DNA from: a virus | Strand: one strand, 5' to 3' | DNA: 64,000 bases | Virus record (IMG/VR): IMGVR_UViG_3300037852_000186 | Span: 35,975 to 99,974 of that record | Shown: positions 1 to 7,405 of the stretch, one piece after another | Position numbering within the stretch: the first letter of the stretch is position 1 | Layout of the letters: every line of letters begins with the position of its first letter | The notes under the pieces: generated by a model | The model's database searches: none | What the model was told of the DNA's origin: nothing | The model's input: only the letters and a program-made list of their open reading frames with translations | Translations under genes and position numbers: made by a program

Positions 1-25
1 TCGAGTTGCCGCCGATCCCGAAGGG

Positions 26-472
26 ATGAAAGCTGCCGCTAAAGAGCGCAGCCACAAGCATTATTTGAATAACAAGGAAGACGTGAAAGAACGCGCCCGT
101 CTTTGGCATTTGGCCAATATCGAAAAAGCCAGAGAAGCCTGTCGCCGCTGGCGCGCTGCTCATGGTCGTGAATGGTATTTGAAATGGAAAGCAGAGCATC
201 CAGAAGAATACCAACAACACTCCAGCGCTCATCGCCTTCGTATGCGAATCGCCGAAGGGCATTTCACGGTCACAGATATCCAACGCATCTTCGTGGAACA
301 AGGCGGTTTTTGCGCTAATCCAGCGTGCGACGAGTCGCTTGAAGCTGAGTACGATATCGACCACAAGATTCCGCTCAGTCAGCCAGGGACTAGCAACTGG
401 CCGCACAACATTCAGCTTCTCTGTCCGCCCTGCAATGGTCATAAGGGAAATCGCATCGACCTCGGCTATTAA
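26..472 (+). CDS. HNH endonuclease, possibly cut by the window edge
   Basis: A predicted HNH nuclease of 148 aa. Cys96 and Cys101 form the first metal pair, the DIDH motif (residues 110-113) supplies the catalytic His, and Cys133-x2-Cys136 followed by NGHKGNR closes the fold. The first 75 residues are rich in Lys, Arg and Trp and probably bind DNA. The frame is open to the left edge without a stop, so ATG 26 may not be the true start. It converges with the minus-strand operon and overlaps its last gene by 4 bp. It is one of about nine HNH-type genes here. Its target is unknown; homing is inferred. Confidence 0.8.
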   Translation: MKAAAKERSHKHYLNNKEDVKERARLWHLANIEKAREACRRWRAAHGREWYLKWKAEHPEEYQQHSSAHRLRMRIAEGHFTVTDIQRIFVEQGGFCANPACDESLEAEYDIDHKIPLSQPGTSNWPHNIQLLCPPCNGHKGNRIDLGY

Positions 473-663
473 TCGTCATCCATGCCGTATCGAAGTGCTG
501 CAGCGGGTTTAAGAATAATATCTACAAGCGCAGAGCTAACCTTTGAGTGAGTTAGGATTTGATAAATACTCGTCGCCGCCCGTGACAGTCTGCTCGGATG
601 AGCGTTCGGATAACCTGCCTCCAGCGCGATAACGATATCGCTAAGTCTCAGCTTGTTTTTCAT
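469..663 (-). CDS. Small hypothetical protein
   Basis: A 64-aa protein with no family I recognise. The ATG at 663 is chosen because it lies 2 bp after the stop of the preceding membrane-protein gene; a longer upstream start would overlap that gene deeply. The predicted protein is largely helical with a basic N-terminus (MKNKLRLSD). It is the last gene of the head-module operon visible before the left edge. Confidence 0.55.
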   Translation of the reverse strand: MKNKLRLSDIVIALEAGYPNAHPSRLSRAATSIYQILTHSKVSSALVDIILKPAAALRYGMDDD

Positions 664-665
664 TG

Positions 666-896
666 CTAATACCGCCAGCCGTATCCGTGTCCAGGTGCTC
701 CACCAAATCCCGCGAGTATGCCAGTGCAATTCAAAAACCATAACAACACGAGTAACCCGACCAGCAGCTTAATCAGCACCCACACCTGCGGCGGCAAAAC
801 CAGCATGGAGCTAAACGCCACCTGAATAATGTAGAAGACGATTGCCAAGACAATTGCGATGATGATTAGACCAATCAGGCAGGGTATCAAGGCCAT
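666..896 (-). CDS. Small membrane protein with two TM helices
   Basis: A 76-aa protein with two hydrophobic helices, roughly residues 5-30 and 38-60, joined by a short PPQVW turn, and a Gly-rich tail. The topology resembles small phage holins or holin partners. It lies directly after the lysozyme-like gene, a usual place for a holin, but no holin family signature is recognisable. Lysis is an inference from topology and position only. Confidence 0.65.
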   Translation of the reverse strand: MALIPCLIGLIIIAIVLAIVFYIIQVAFSSMLVLPPQVWVLIKLLVGLLVLLWFLNCTGILAGFGGAPGHGYGWRY

Positions 897-901
897 GCTC
901 T

Positions 902-1336
902 TTACATCTCCTCTATGGCGGTAGTTTTTGCCTCAATCTCTGTCCAGCGCGCCGCATAGGGTATATCCCAACCAGTCCCGCGAATCTGGCCGTGAAGGTG
1001 GTAATCCATAGCGATAGCGATATCTGTGACTGCAGGATGCCTTACTAAGTAAGCGCGGACAAACTTGCGCACAGCAATCTCGTAAGCTTTATCCCACGTT
1101 AATTCCAGATACTTATCGTCATGGATTAACGTACTAGGATCGACATTTGAGTCAGTGCCGTACACTAAGCAAACAAAATCACCAACAGTCGGCCCCCAGC
1201 TCAAATAGAATGAAGGGTGTTGTTGCCAGCGTCCGCAGGCGCAGCCGTGATCGCCCCATGCGTAAGGGTTGTTGGTACTCTCCACCTCCGCGAGAATGAG
1301 GACGAAGCGGTCTTCTCTGGACATCGTCATGGTCAT
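902..1336 (-). CDS. Lysozyme / lytic transglycosylase-like protein
   Basis: A 144-aa protein starting at one of three close ATGs (1336, 1330, 1324). Its N-terminal half has the shape of a peptidoglycan-cleaving lysozyme-fold enzyme: a catalytic-type Glu in LAEVES, followed about 15 residues later by GRWQQH, similar to the ES...G.WQ core of SLT/goose-type enzymes. No signal peptide is visible, so it would need a holin or secretion route. It could act as a phage endolysin, or as the VirB1-type hydrolase of the nearby T4SS, which otherwise lacks one. Family assignment rests on this short core. Confidence 0.6.
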   Translation of the reverse strand: MTMTMSREDRFVLILAEVESTNNPYAWGDHGCACGRWQQHPSFYLSWGPTVGDFVCLVYGTDSNVDPSTLIHDDKYLELTWDKAYEIAVRKFVRAYLVRHPAVTDIAIAMDYHLHGQIRGTGWDIPYAARWTEIEAKTTAIEEM

Positions 1337-1340
1337 CGAC

Positions 1341-1436
1341 TTAGTCGCAGCAGGAGTGTATGTACCCGCAGCGCTCGCAAATGTGCTTGCCTCCGCTGCT
1401 TTTGCGCATCGCAGCCGCACACCACGGACAAGTCAT
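1341..1436 (-). CDS. 31-aa rubredoxin-like zinc ribbon
   Basis: A very short gene with two CxxC knuckles (CPWC and CERC) and a CC tail, consistent with one zinc site. Its ATG overlaps the stop of the upstream 58-aa gene (ATGA), and its TAA lies 4 bp before the lysozyme-like start. Function is unknown; such mini-ribbons are common in phage genomes. Confidence 0.65.
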   Translation of the reverse strand: MTCPWCAAAMRKSSGGKHICERCGYIHSCCD

Positions 1437-1609
1437 GCGCGCCAGGGCCTCGTTCCCACCATTCGCTTGCGCATGGGCAATACGTTCGCCCGCTTCTTTT
1501 GTCGCCGTCTCTGCTTCCACACTTCAATCGCGTAGCACAGCGCGTAGCCAATACTGATAGCGACGAGCATGATGCCAACGCCGATGCCCATTAGGAAGTC
1601 GGTGTTCAT
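1433..1609 (-). CDS. 58-aa single-TM membrane protein
   Basis: One N-terminal transmembrane helix (about residues 5-30) is followed by a strongly basic cytoplasmic tail containing QRRRQKKR. The ATG overlaps the upstream stop (ATGA) and the stop overlaps the next ATG, so it sits inside a translationally coupled chain. The arrangement of a TM segment plus basic tail resembles Rz/i-spanin-type or small regulatory proteins, but no family is recognised. Confidence 0.65.
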   Translation of the reverse strand: MNTDFLMGIGVGIMLVAISIGYALCYAIEVWKQRRRQKKRANVLPMRKRMVGTRPWRA

Positions 1610-1944
1610 CGAACTGTAATCGCATGCGCCGTCCGAAAGAATGCGGCATAGTCAAGCACAAGCGGGTCGTCTTCGGGGACGGTCGTCTGAGTGCCGGGAA
1701 TGATTGCGCGCCACGAAGCCGAGTACGCTTTGCGGTAGCCCATACCGTTGGCGTTAGCGACTGGCCCGAGATAGAGTGTATCTGGCGAATAAGGTGGTAA
1801 TGGCAAAGCGTGGACGGCAACGCTCAACCAGAAGTCTTTATTCATCGACGGTACGCAATATAGATCGCGGCTCTGCGAGTAGAGGATCGTAACGAGCCGC
1901 TTGCCTTCGGGCTCTTTCTCTTCGTCGGGCTTTAGTTCATCCAC
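1606..1944 (-). CDS. Hypothetical protein, paralogue of the next upstream gene
   Basis: A 112-aa protein starting at GTG 1944, chosen because the GTG lies a few bases before the stop of the upstream gene and gives a compact product. Its core (ILYSQSRDLYC...FWLSVAVHALPLPP) aligns by eye with IVYSSSGDFYA...IWLSIAKHPLPVPP of the adjacent gene, so the two arose by tandem duplication. The fold and role are unknown. A position downstream of head genes suggests an accessory or virion-associated role. Confidence 0.65.
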   Translation of the reverse strand: MDELKPDEEKEPEGKRLVTILYSQSRDLYCVPSMNKDFWLSVAVHALPLPPYSPDTLYLGPVANANGMGYRKAYSASWRAIIPGTQTTVPEDDPLVLDYAAFFRTAHAITVR

Positions 1945-2362
1945 GAGTGCTCGCCCCCTTTTGTGGCGCGTTCTGCGGCGCCGCAGGGCCACTTCTCGGA
2001 GTATGAAAAGCATCAACGCGAAGTTTGGTGGCCTCGCAGAGCGCTTCGTTGAGTCCTTGAATCTCTGTCCACGCTTCTTCTAATGACGGCGTCCACCACG
2101 CTGCTTCGCGATAATCTTTGACTAACTCATCGTCCGCGCTGATGAATTTAGGCTGTGTGCCGTTTTGCGGCGTAACCGTACAAACGCGGTAATAGTCTCG
2201 GCCGCGAATGAGGCAGGCCATCGCCACGCCAGGTCGATGCCATTCAGGCGGCACGGGCAGGGGATGCTTCGCGATGCTCAGCCAGATACCGCATTCGCGC
2301 ACGCCGATGACGGCGTAGAAGTCGCCGCTTGAGCTGTAGACGATTTGTGTTTCTGCGCTCAT
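1937..2362 (-). CDS. Hypothetical protein, tandem paralogue
   Basis: A 141-aa protein sharing an ~85-residue region with the following gene: aromatic/Ser-rich strand, W-L-S-[IV]-A, PLP-[LV]-PP, and a conserved D-D-x-L-V-x-D-Y element. Here the C-terminus is extended by about 40 residues ending in a Pro/Ala/Lys-rich tail. The ATG at 2362 overlaps the preceding stop (ATGA). No known family is recognised. Confidence 0.7.
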   Translation of the reverse strand: MSAETQIVYSSSGDFYAVIGVRECGIWLSIAKHPLPVPPEWHRPGVAMACLIRGRDYYRVCTVTPQNGTQPKFISADDELVKDYREAAWWTPSLEEAWTEIQGLNEALCEATKLRVDAFHTPRSGPAAPQNAPQKGASTRG

Positions 2363-2673
2363 GGTTTGATTTGAATTATCTCTGGCCCTTCTTGCGCCAA
2401 CATCTTGAGAAGGTCCGTGGCTAGCACTCTCGCAACATCAAGGTTCGGTACGGTCAACGTCAAAGTACCGCCAACACCAGGCATGCCCGCCAAGCGCGGA
2501 TATGAGACGTTGATCTGCATGTCGGCTGTCGGCGGGTCAGCTAGCGGCACGTGAACAGCATGCAGAGTGAAACGCTTCCAACTGTTATTTAAGTCTTCGC
2601 GAGGCTGGCGAGAGACGGCAATCATAACAGCGCGAGGTGCTAGTTGGCCGTTACGATGAATATCAAGACTCAT
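2359..2673 (-). CDS. Hypothetical beta-rich protein
   Basis: A 104-aa protein whose alternating hydrophobic pattern (VMIAVSR, FTLHAVHVPL, INVSYPRL, GGTLTLTVPNL) suggests a beta-sandwich, followed by a helix (VARVLATDLLKML). It starts 1 bp after the upstream stop and overlaps the downstream ATG. No family is recognised; a small structural or regulatory role is possible. Confidence 0.65.
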   Translation of the reverse strand: MSLDIHRNGQLAPRAVMIAVSRQPREDLNNSWKRFTLHAVHVPLADPPTADMQINVSYPRLAGMPGVGGTLTLTVPNLDVARVLATDLLKMLAQEGPEIIQIKP

Positions 2674-3216
2674 TTATTCTTTGCCTTTGGTATCGAGCGG
2701 TACGGCGGAATCTACATTCCACTTTTTCCAGGCTTCGTTAAGGTGCTTCGCGCAAATTGGCGTCTCGCGCGGTCTGTCAGTGAAACGTCCTCGCCCCTTC
2801 ACGCTGTAGACTCGATCTTCCGATCCGCACTGCCGCGTAGACGATGCGCCTTGTGAGTGCTCGGTAATCGGCCAGCCGCAAGAAGGTCGTTTATCTTCTC
2901 GTTCTGATTCGACGCCTGAGATGATTGGATCGCCGTGCATATACTTGATGTTCAAGCCCGCCCGCTTCGCGACATAGCGTGCTAGCAAATAACTTGGGTT
3001 GGCTGCACCGCCTTCCGCGCGAAATTGTTCCGACTCTTGCGGGTCTAGTATCAACATCTGAAAGTTCTTACAGGGGCAGTAAGTGACGGTGCATGCGCCT
3101 AATGGATAATTAGTTTCATCGCCGGCAAGGAACGTTTGCCACACGGTCCTTCTTGGCGAGCCCGCCCGATGTTCGTCCATTGAGTGTACGCACTCACACA
3201 TCCAAGGGAATTTCAT
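2674..3216 (-). CDS. Cys-rich double zinc-binding protein
   Basis: A 180-aa protein with two likely zinc modules. The first, near residues 7-52, has CxC, a His-containing stretch, then CTVTYCPC followed by KNF, a pattern seen in small phage/actinobacterial zinc proteins. The second combines CGWP, a QCG and a late CAKH near the C-terminus. No enzymatic motif is visible. The function is unknown; DNA or protein binding is plausible. Confidence 0.65.
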   Translation of the reverse strand: MKFPWMCECVHSMDEHRAGSPRRTVWQTFLAGDETNYPLGACTVTYCPCKNFQMLILDPQESEQFRAEGGAANPSYLLARYVAKRAGLNIKYMHGDPIISGVESEREDKRPSCGWPITEHSQGASSTRQCGSEDRVYSVKGRGRFTDRPRETPICAKHLNEAWKKWNVDSAVPLDTKGKE

Positions 3217-3217
3217 G

Positions 3218-3448
3218 TTAACTTACGCGCTCCGCAGAGTAGGCGCCGATTTGTTCGTCGAGCTTCAATCTGTAACCCTGTGCTTTAAGAAGGGCGCATA
3301 CTTTCTTGACTTCATTAATTGGCCGCCATCCAGTCTCAGAGCGGATCGCTGCGATCAGTTCACCAGCCATCAGAGCGAGTACTATTTCTTGGGTTGGCAC
3401 AACCCTAAGCTCAGATAAGTCGAAAGTGCTCGTCATTCGCAGCGCCAT
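3218..3448 (-). CDS. Hypothetical protein (76 aa)
   Basis: A 76-aa mostly helical protein of unknown family. Its stop is one base upstream of the next ATG, consistent with translational coupling. It contains RSETGWRPINEVKKVCALLKAQGYR, a helix-turn-helix-like run of helices, but without enough signal to call DNA binding. Confidence 0.6.
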   Translation of the reverse strand: MALRMTSTFDLSELRVVPTQEIVLALMAGELIAAIRSETGWRPINEVKKVCALLKAQGYRLKLDEQIGAYSAERVS

Positions 3449-3454
3449 ATTTAA

Positions 3455-3751
3455 TTATTCCGGATGTACGTTTCCCGGCTCGCGTTCATTGCCCCGATGC
3501 TTGGAATCGCGGTCGTCTTTCCATCGGGGGAAATGTCGCTTGGCTTCACTCGGACGATTATCCGCCCACCAGTATGAATCGTGATATTGGCCAGATTCGT
3601 CAGCACACCATTTATTCTGGATACACTTGGCATGATGCGGGGCTGGGTGGTGATAGTAATGATGCTGGGCGTACGCGGGAGCCGAAGTACTTGCGCTTAC
3701 ACAGCCGGTTAGAAGAATCAGAGTGAGTATTGCGGTTAGTCGGTTTGCCAT
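3455..3751 (-). CDS. Small His-rich lipoprotein
   Basis: A 98-aa exported protein. The start at 3751 gives MANRL followed by a hydrophobic stretch and the lipobox LTGC (about residues 13-16), so it is probably lipidated and anchored in a membrane. The mature part is short, His/Tyr-rich at first (HHYYHHPAPHH), then strongly charged. No domain is recognised. Surface exposure or metal binding is possible. It follows the gp37-like gene directly. Confidence 0.65.
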   Translation of the reverse strand: MANRLTAILTLILLTGCVSASTSAPAYAQHHYYHHPAPHHAKCIQNKWCADESGQYHDSYWWADNRPSEAKRHFPRWKDDRDSKHRGNEREPGNVHPE

Positions 3752-3758
3752 AGTTCCC

Positions 3759-4619
3759 TTAGTTGTTTGGATAAAACGGTACGTTGCCACCACTCGCCAG
3801 TGCGGTCACGATATCCGAATACGTATAGCTGACCGCCACTGTTGCTCCACTCGCAATCCCGCCTCCGTTTACTCGCGTGATTATTCCGTTGACGTTGTCG
3901 AGTAAGTAGTCGGTTTGCGCGAGATAGGTGGTGGTCAACGCTTGATTCTTGATTATGAGGTCTGTGATATTGCCTTGCGGCAGTGCAATCGTGTCCGACG
4001 CGAAGGTCAGCAACTCCACACCTATTTTCGTCGCGGTAACTCGCAATGCAGATTCCTCTAATACCTTGCCTTGCACGAAAGGAGGGAACGTCGGCGTTTG
4101 GAAGTTCTCAATAACAACAGTGCGAGTACTGAAGGTTGACTCGTAGACCCAGACACCACCTTGCTTATCGCGGTCGATGAAGCGTTCGCGAATTGCTTTC
4201 ATGGGTGTGCAGCCTGTGTTGGCTTGAAAGCCCAGCAGAGCAAGGCGCACAGCTTCAATTATTTGGTAAGCCCCTGGACTCGTGCCGCTCGGCGGTCCGC
4301 CGAATGCCCAGCCTAAATCGCGTATGCGGAGGCCAACAGCAAATTCTAGTGTACGTTCCTGTGCGACATGGCCGATATCTTCGATGACGCCAAAGTCTGA
4401 GCCCATGAAAATAACCATCGCTACTCCGATGCGATGGCGCATTTCGTAAGCCTCGGGCTTGTCGGGGAAGTGTGTAACTTCTATCATCTGTGGGCCGAGC
4501 GCAGCGCCGAGATAAGTCTGTAGCTGTCGAACTATCGCCGCCTCGATGGTTGCGATACCCAGATCTGTGGGCGGGTTGAATGTTTGTCCGGTCCAAGGAC
4601 TATCTAGAAACGCCGCCAC
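3759..4619 (-). CDS. Mu gp37-like (DUF1834-type) phage protein
   Basis: A protein of about 286 aa if started at GTG 4619, three bases after the upstream stop; ATG 4664 is an alternative that overlaps that gene by 43 bp. The N-terminal half (DLGIATIEAAIVRQLQTYLG, then a core with Y-E-M-R-H-R-I-G-V-A and GAYQIIEAVRLALLGF) matches the pattern of Mu gp37-like/DUF1834 proteins, which follow gp36 in Mu-like head-tail clusters and are thought to act in head completion or tail joining. The C-terminal ~80 residues (repeated TTTYL..TDYLLDNVNGIITRV) look like a beta-rich appended domain. Confidence 0.65.
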   Translation of the reverse strand: MAAFLDSPWTGQTFNPPTDLGIATIEAAIVRQLQTYLGAALGPQMIEVTHFPDKPEAYEMRHRIGVAMVIFMGSDFGVIEDIGHVAQERTLEFAVGLRIRDLGWAFGGPPSGTSPGAYQIIEAVRLALLGFQANTGCTPMKAIRERFIDRDKQGGVWVYESTFSTRTVVIENFQTPTFPPFVQGKVLEESALRVTATKIGVELLTFASDTIALPQGNITDLIIKNQALTTTYLAQTDYLLDNVNGIITRVNGGGIASGATVAVSYTYSDIVTALASGGNVPFYPNN

Positions 4620-4621
4620 GT

Positions 4622-5101
4622 TTATTGTCCTATAGTACCTACAACCGTCTGGCCCACAATCCAATGACCATCGCCGTCATTAAGATCGACCGCTGTCCCT
4701 ACGAAAGGGTTAGGCCGCGTCGGCACGATACTCGCCGAATAGTAATTGAAGCTGATTGATCCGCCGACGTTGTTCACGGAATGTTCCGGTTCCGTCGCGC
4801 GATAACAGCGGTCGCCCGAACTTACCGTTAGTGTCAGTGTTTTGGGATTTCCTAGGCCGAAGTGCAAATCATTTGGGTTGGTAAATACACAAACGATGCC
4901 ATCGCGCGGGTCGTCGCTATCCTGATAGGAAAGTGTGATGTTCAACGTCTCATGATCGCCGAACCCTCCCGCTATTCCAATCGTGCCGTGATCATTGTGA
5001 GTGTCGCTGGCGCCGCCAAAACCTGAGATATTCGCAGCGTTTGCCGCTGTCGCAAACGAGAACGCGATGCCTAATGCTATTAGCGTGTGGCGTCGTATCA
5101 T
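4622..5101 (-). CDS. Secreted hypothetical protein
   Basis: A 159-aa protein with a clear Sec signal peptide (MIRRHTLIALGIAFSFATAANA, cleavage after ANA). The mature part is Gly/Asn/Asp-rich and predicted to be beta-strand. No family is recognised. A secreted protein inserted between gp36- and gp37-like genes is unusual for a Mu-like head cluster and may be a cargo (moron) gene. Confidence 0.7.
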   Translation of the reverse strand: MIRRHTLIALGIAFSFATAANAANISGFGGASDTHNDHGTIGIAGGFGDHETLNITLSYQDSDDPRDGIVCVFTNPNDLHFGLGNPKTLTLTVSSGDRCYRATEPEHSVNNVGGSISFNYYSASIVPTRPNPFVGTAVDLNDGDGHWIVGQTVVGTIGQ

Positions 5102-5107
5102 TGATAG

Positions 5108-5575
5108 TTAGAAACCCTTCATCGTGCTGCGTCTAAAAATGCGCTGCGGCAAACATGGGTCGCCGCCGAAATTCACGTCCATTACAACTGCTGGCACTGA
5201 CGGATCTGCCGGTTCTGTGCCTGTTGCTGTATTGAGTCCGAGGGTTAGTTGCCCTTCGCTCACTTCGTCGAGGAACTTGCAATTCTTCTCGTAAATTAGC
5301 TTGGCGTATTCGAGGTCGTGGATTGGCCGCAAAGCTTGCAAGTGAAACATCGCAATCTCGCAGCACACGCGAGTCAAGATCGACGGGGGGTTTATTAGCG
5401 GGAGCGCGAAGCGAGCTTCGATGTAGGAATCGATCTCATCCGAAGCGTCGTCAAGGAAGGTCTGGAGATAAGTAGCATTGATGGTGGTGACGGTCGGGTC
5501 CTCGTTGGTCAACTGGACCAGATCGCGATTGGGGTAGCGCAAGGCCATGTCGTTTGTAGTAGCGTATCCCATCAC
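5108..5575 (-). CDS. Mu gp36-like protein (DUF1320)
   Basis: A 155-aa protein with the DUF1320/gp36 signature: N-terminal MGYATTNDMALRYPNRDLVQLT, a D-D-A-S-D-E-I-D-S-Y-I-E-A-R-F-A-L-P core, and PPSILTRVCCEIAMFHL. In Mu this protein belongs to the head-tail connector region next to gpT and gp37. It precedes the gp37-like gene here after one secreted-protein gene, so local order is conserved with an insertion. Confidence 0.85.
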   Translation of the reverse strand: MMGYATTNDMALRYPNRDLVQLTNEDPTVTTINATYLQTFLDDASDEIDSYIEARFALPLINPPSILTRVCCEIAMFHLQALRPIHDLEYAKLIYEKNCKFLDEVSEGQLTLGLNTATGTEPADPSVPAVVMDVNFGGDPCLPQRIFRRSTMKGF

Positions 5576-5600
5576 TTATACCGTCACCGTCCACGATCCG

Positions 5601-5750
5601 CTAATCCATTCGTACTCTTGACAACGGCACAATCCGACCATCCTTGCGTACCACCCACTCGCTGCCATCGTTAAATGCAATAACCCAATAGTGCAGGCCA
5701 AGAGTTAAACGCTTCCGCCAAGCGCGCTTGATATTGAAATTAATTAGCAT
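5601..5750 (-). CDS. 49-aa hypothetical protein
   Basis: A short gene whose ATG overlaps the stop of the upstream peptidase-like gene within ATGCTAATTAA. The protein is basic at the start (KRAWRKR) and then reads as a small beta-sheet (LHYWVIAFNDGSEWVVRKDGRIV). It fills the otherwise empty 5576-5740 gap. No function can be assigned. Confidence 0.6.
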   Translation of the reverse strand: MLINFNIKRAWRKRLTLGLHYWVIAFNDGSEWVVRKDGRIVPLSRVRMD

Positions 5751-6708
5751 CAAGAATATTTTGGATATCCGTTTTCATCGCGGCTTCGTCCATGTACTTA
5801 TTCGCCTCGTCCGCCTTCATCGCCATACCCACGAGGAACCGCAACTCTTTCTTAGAAATGCGCACTGCGGGCGGCTTAGGGGGCGGGGGCCCTGGTACTG
5901 GGGGTGGAATCGGCGGCGGGGGCGAAGTGTCGATAACAGCAGTAAGGTCGCGCTCAAGCTCGGGTAGATTTATTCCGCTTGGCGCCTTTTGTACCGCGTT
6001 GACCCAATCGAAGGCTAACTCTGCATGCGCCTCTTCGATGTAGGGCGTGCCGTCTTCGTAGTGCGCAGTCATGAACGCTTGAGTAATTGGCTGGAGTTTG
6101 CCCCAAGTGACGATGTAGAACATGCCCGCGCCGTCGTACTGAACGACCGGGACATCGTGTCCGCCCGCGAGCGGCGAACCGGGTATATAGTCCCACGGCT
6201 TGCCCGCGTTGAACTGGTCAACCGCGCTGTTCGGGAGATTGACTCCGAGCCGACAAGCTCCGAATAGACATATCACCCACTTGATTTGGTCGATGTGCTT
6301 AGGATCGAGATTGGCTGAGGCGTCGAGCTTACGTCCCAGCCAGCCGTTCGCGGTTAGATACTGAATCACCGTTAGCTCGTCCGCGCCCGTGTCGGTATTC
6401 GGATTGGTGGAGTCGAAGCCGCAAACTGCGGTGTAGAGGGCCAGCACATCGGCCGTGGAGGGAATTGAGATGTTACCGACATTCGCAGTGCGCAGCATTT
6501 CTTGATGCGCGCAATCACTGAAGACACAACAGCCATACAGATCGTTGCCGTCCATCCCCCAGCCGTGGGGCGACTGCTGCATTACTGCTGCCACCCAATC
6601 AGGAGACTGCGGCGGCGGCGGCCCTAGCGCGCTCAGATGGCTCGCGAGAATGGATTGACGAACGCGGCTATAGCGCGTATGCCGTGCTGGTTTGCGGCCA
6701 AATTTCAA
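5740..6708 (-). CDS. Papain-fold-like virion-associated protein with Pro-rich linker
   Basis: A 322-aa protein starting at TTG 6708, with AAGGAG five bases upstream. Residues ~30-250 resemble a cysteine-peptidase-like family: GNDLYGCCVFSDCAHQ (Cys position), AGGHDVPVVQYD (His position) and VTWGK (Trp position). A Pro-rich linker (residues ~262-282) follows, then a helical C-terminus. It sits among capsid genes, so it may be a virion-borne hydrolase acting on host or virion proteins. Catalysis is an inference from residue pattern only. Confidence 0.6.
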   Translation of the reverse strand: MKFGRKPARHTRYSRVRQSILASHLSALGPPPPQSPDWVAAVMQQSPHGWGMDGNDLYGCCVFSDCAHQEMLRTANVGNISIPSTADVLALYTAVCGFDSTNPNTDTGADELTVIQYLTANGWLGRKLDASANLDPKHIDQIKWVICLFGACRLGVNLPNSAVDQFNAGKPWDYIPGSPLAGGHDVPVVQYDGAGMFYIVTWGKLQPITQAFMTAHYEDGTPYIEEAHAELAFDWVNAVQKAPSGINLPELERDLTAVIDTSPPPPIPPPVPGPPPPKPPAVRISKKELRFLVGMAMKADEANKYMDEAAMKTDIQNILDAN

Positions 6709-6818
6709 AGGCTACTCCTTGGATGCTTTGCTGAGTATGGTTCGCCGTGTCGCAACCAGCACCACGCATAGGCAGGATGACGTATTGCCCAAGCAATAGT
6801 CTGCAACTTCAACTTCAT
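6705..6818 (-). CDS. 37-aa hypothetical protein
   Basis: A tiny gene linked at both ends: its ATG overlaps the upstream stop (TAATG) and its TGA overlaps the TTG start of the next gene (TTGA). The product is Trp/His/Arg-rich (RHPAYAWCWLRHG). The double overlap is the main evidence that it is translated. Confidence 0.5.
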   Translation of the reverse strand: MKLKLQTIAWAIRHPAYAWCWLRHGEPYSAKHPRSSL

Positions 6819-7159
6819 TAGTTGTGGACCGGAACCCCGAACTTCATGTCGATTGCGCTAAGAGCGCCAGCGCCGACAGTTACGTCGCCGCCCACACCGG
6901 TATATGGCGAATGCGGATCACCGGGCACGGTCACTTGCAGCATGACGCTCGCGACTCCGAGTTTGCCAGTCGAAGTGACGAGCGCGGTCATTCCGGTCGC
7001 GTCAGCCGGATCTGGAACAACGGTGATAACTGTTGCGTCGGACGAGGACCAAACCGCTGCGGCGCCAGCCGGCGCGGGAACCACATTGGGCGGAACCGCA
7101 TCGTCTACGAATTCAATCGTTGCGGATACGTGTGAATCGTCGGGTAGAGCGAAAGGCAT
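6818..7159 (-). CDS. Ig-like (BIG2-type) capsid-cluster protein
   Basis: A 113-aa protein with the alternating pattern of a bacterial Ig-like fold: AAVWSSSDATVITVVPD and LGVASVMLQVTVPG are typical BIG2 strands. Phages use such domains as capsid or tail decorations that bind surface carbohydrate. The short C-terminal segment (MKFGVPVHN) is similar to the end of the downstream coiled-coil protein (IKFGVVHHK), hinting at a shared docking tail. Confidence 0.65.
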   Translation of the reverse strand: MPFALPDDSHVSATIEFVDDAVPPNVVPAPAGAAAVWSSSDATVITVVPDPADATGMTALVTSTGKLGVASVMLQVTVPGDPHSPYTGVGGDVTVGAGALSAIDMKFGVPVHN

Positions 7160-7171
7160 TAAATCATCTCC

Positions 7172-7405
7172 TTACTTGTGGTGAACCACTCCAAACTTTA
7201 TCGCGACGTGGTCCAGTTGTGGCGTCAGCGTCTTTATGATTGTGTCAAGTTTCGTTCCGAGTGCTGTTACGCGGAGCGTCAGCGCCAAGAACCCCGCATC
7301 AAGCTTCGCGCCGTTCGCGGCCAATTCGGTAGTTTGCTTCTGTAGCAACACGGTCTGCTTTTGAAGCTCCGCGAGGATTTGGCCGAAGATCCACGTCTCG
7401 TCCAT
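7172..7405 (-). CDS. Small coiled-coil protein
   Basis: A 77-aa protein starting at ATG 7405, which overlaps the upstream TAA (TAATG). It consists of a heptad-like helix (ILAELQKQTVLLQKQTTEL) and a second helix, ending in IKFGVVHHK. That tail echoes IDMKFGVPVHN in the next gene, so both may bind the same partner, perhaps the capsid. No family is recognised. Confidence 0.6.
   Translation of the reverse strand: MDETWIFGQILAELQKQTVLLQKQTTELAANGAKLDAGFLALTLRVTALGTKLDTIIKTLTPQLDHVAIKFGVVHHK

Noticed and set aside
1217-1594. Plus-strand frames of 65-125 aa opposite the lysozyme-like and small genes
   Set aside because: They are shadows of three coupled minus-strand genes (902-1609) that have zinc and TM features.
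6822-7184. A 120-aa Thr/Ala-rich plus-strand frame
   Set aside because: It mirrors the Ig-like gene at 6818-7159; its low-complexity sequence comes from antisense of repeated Ala/Thr/Val codons.
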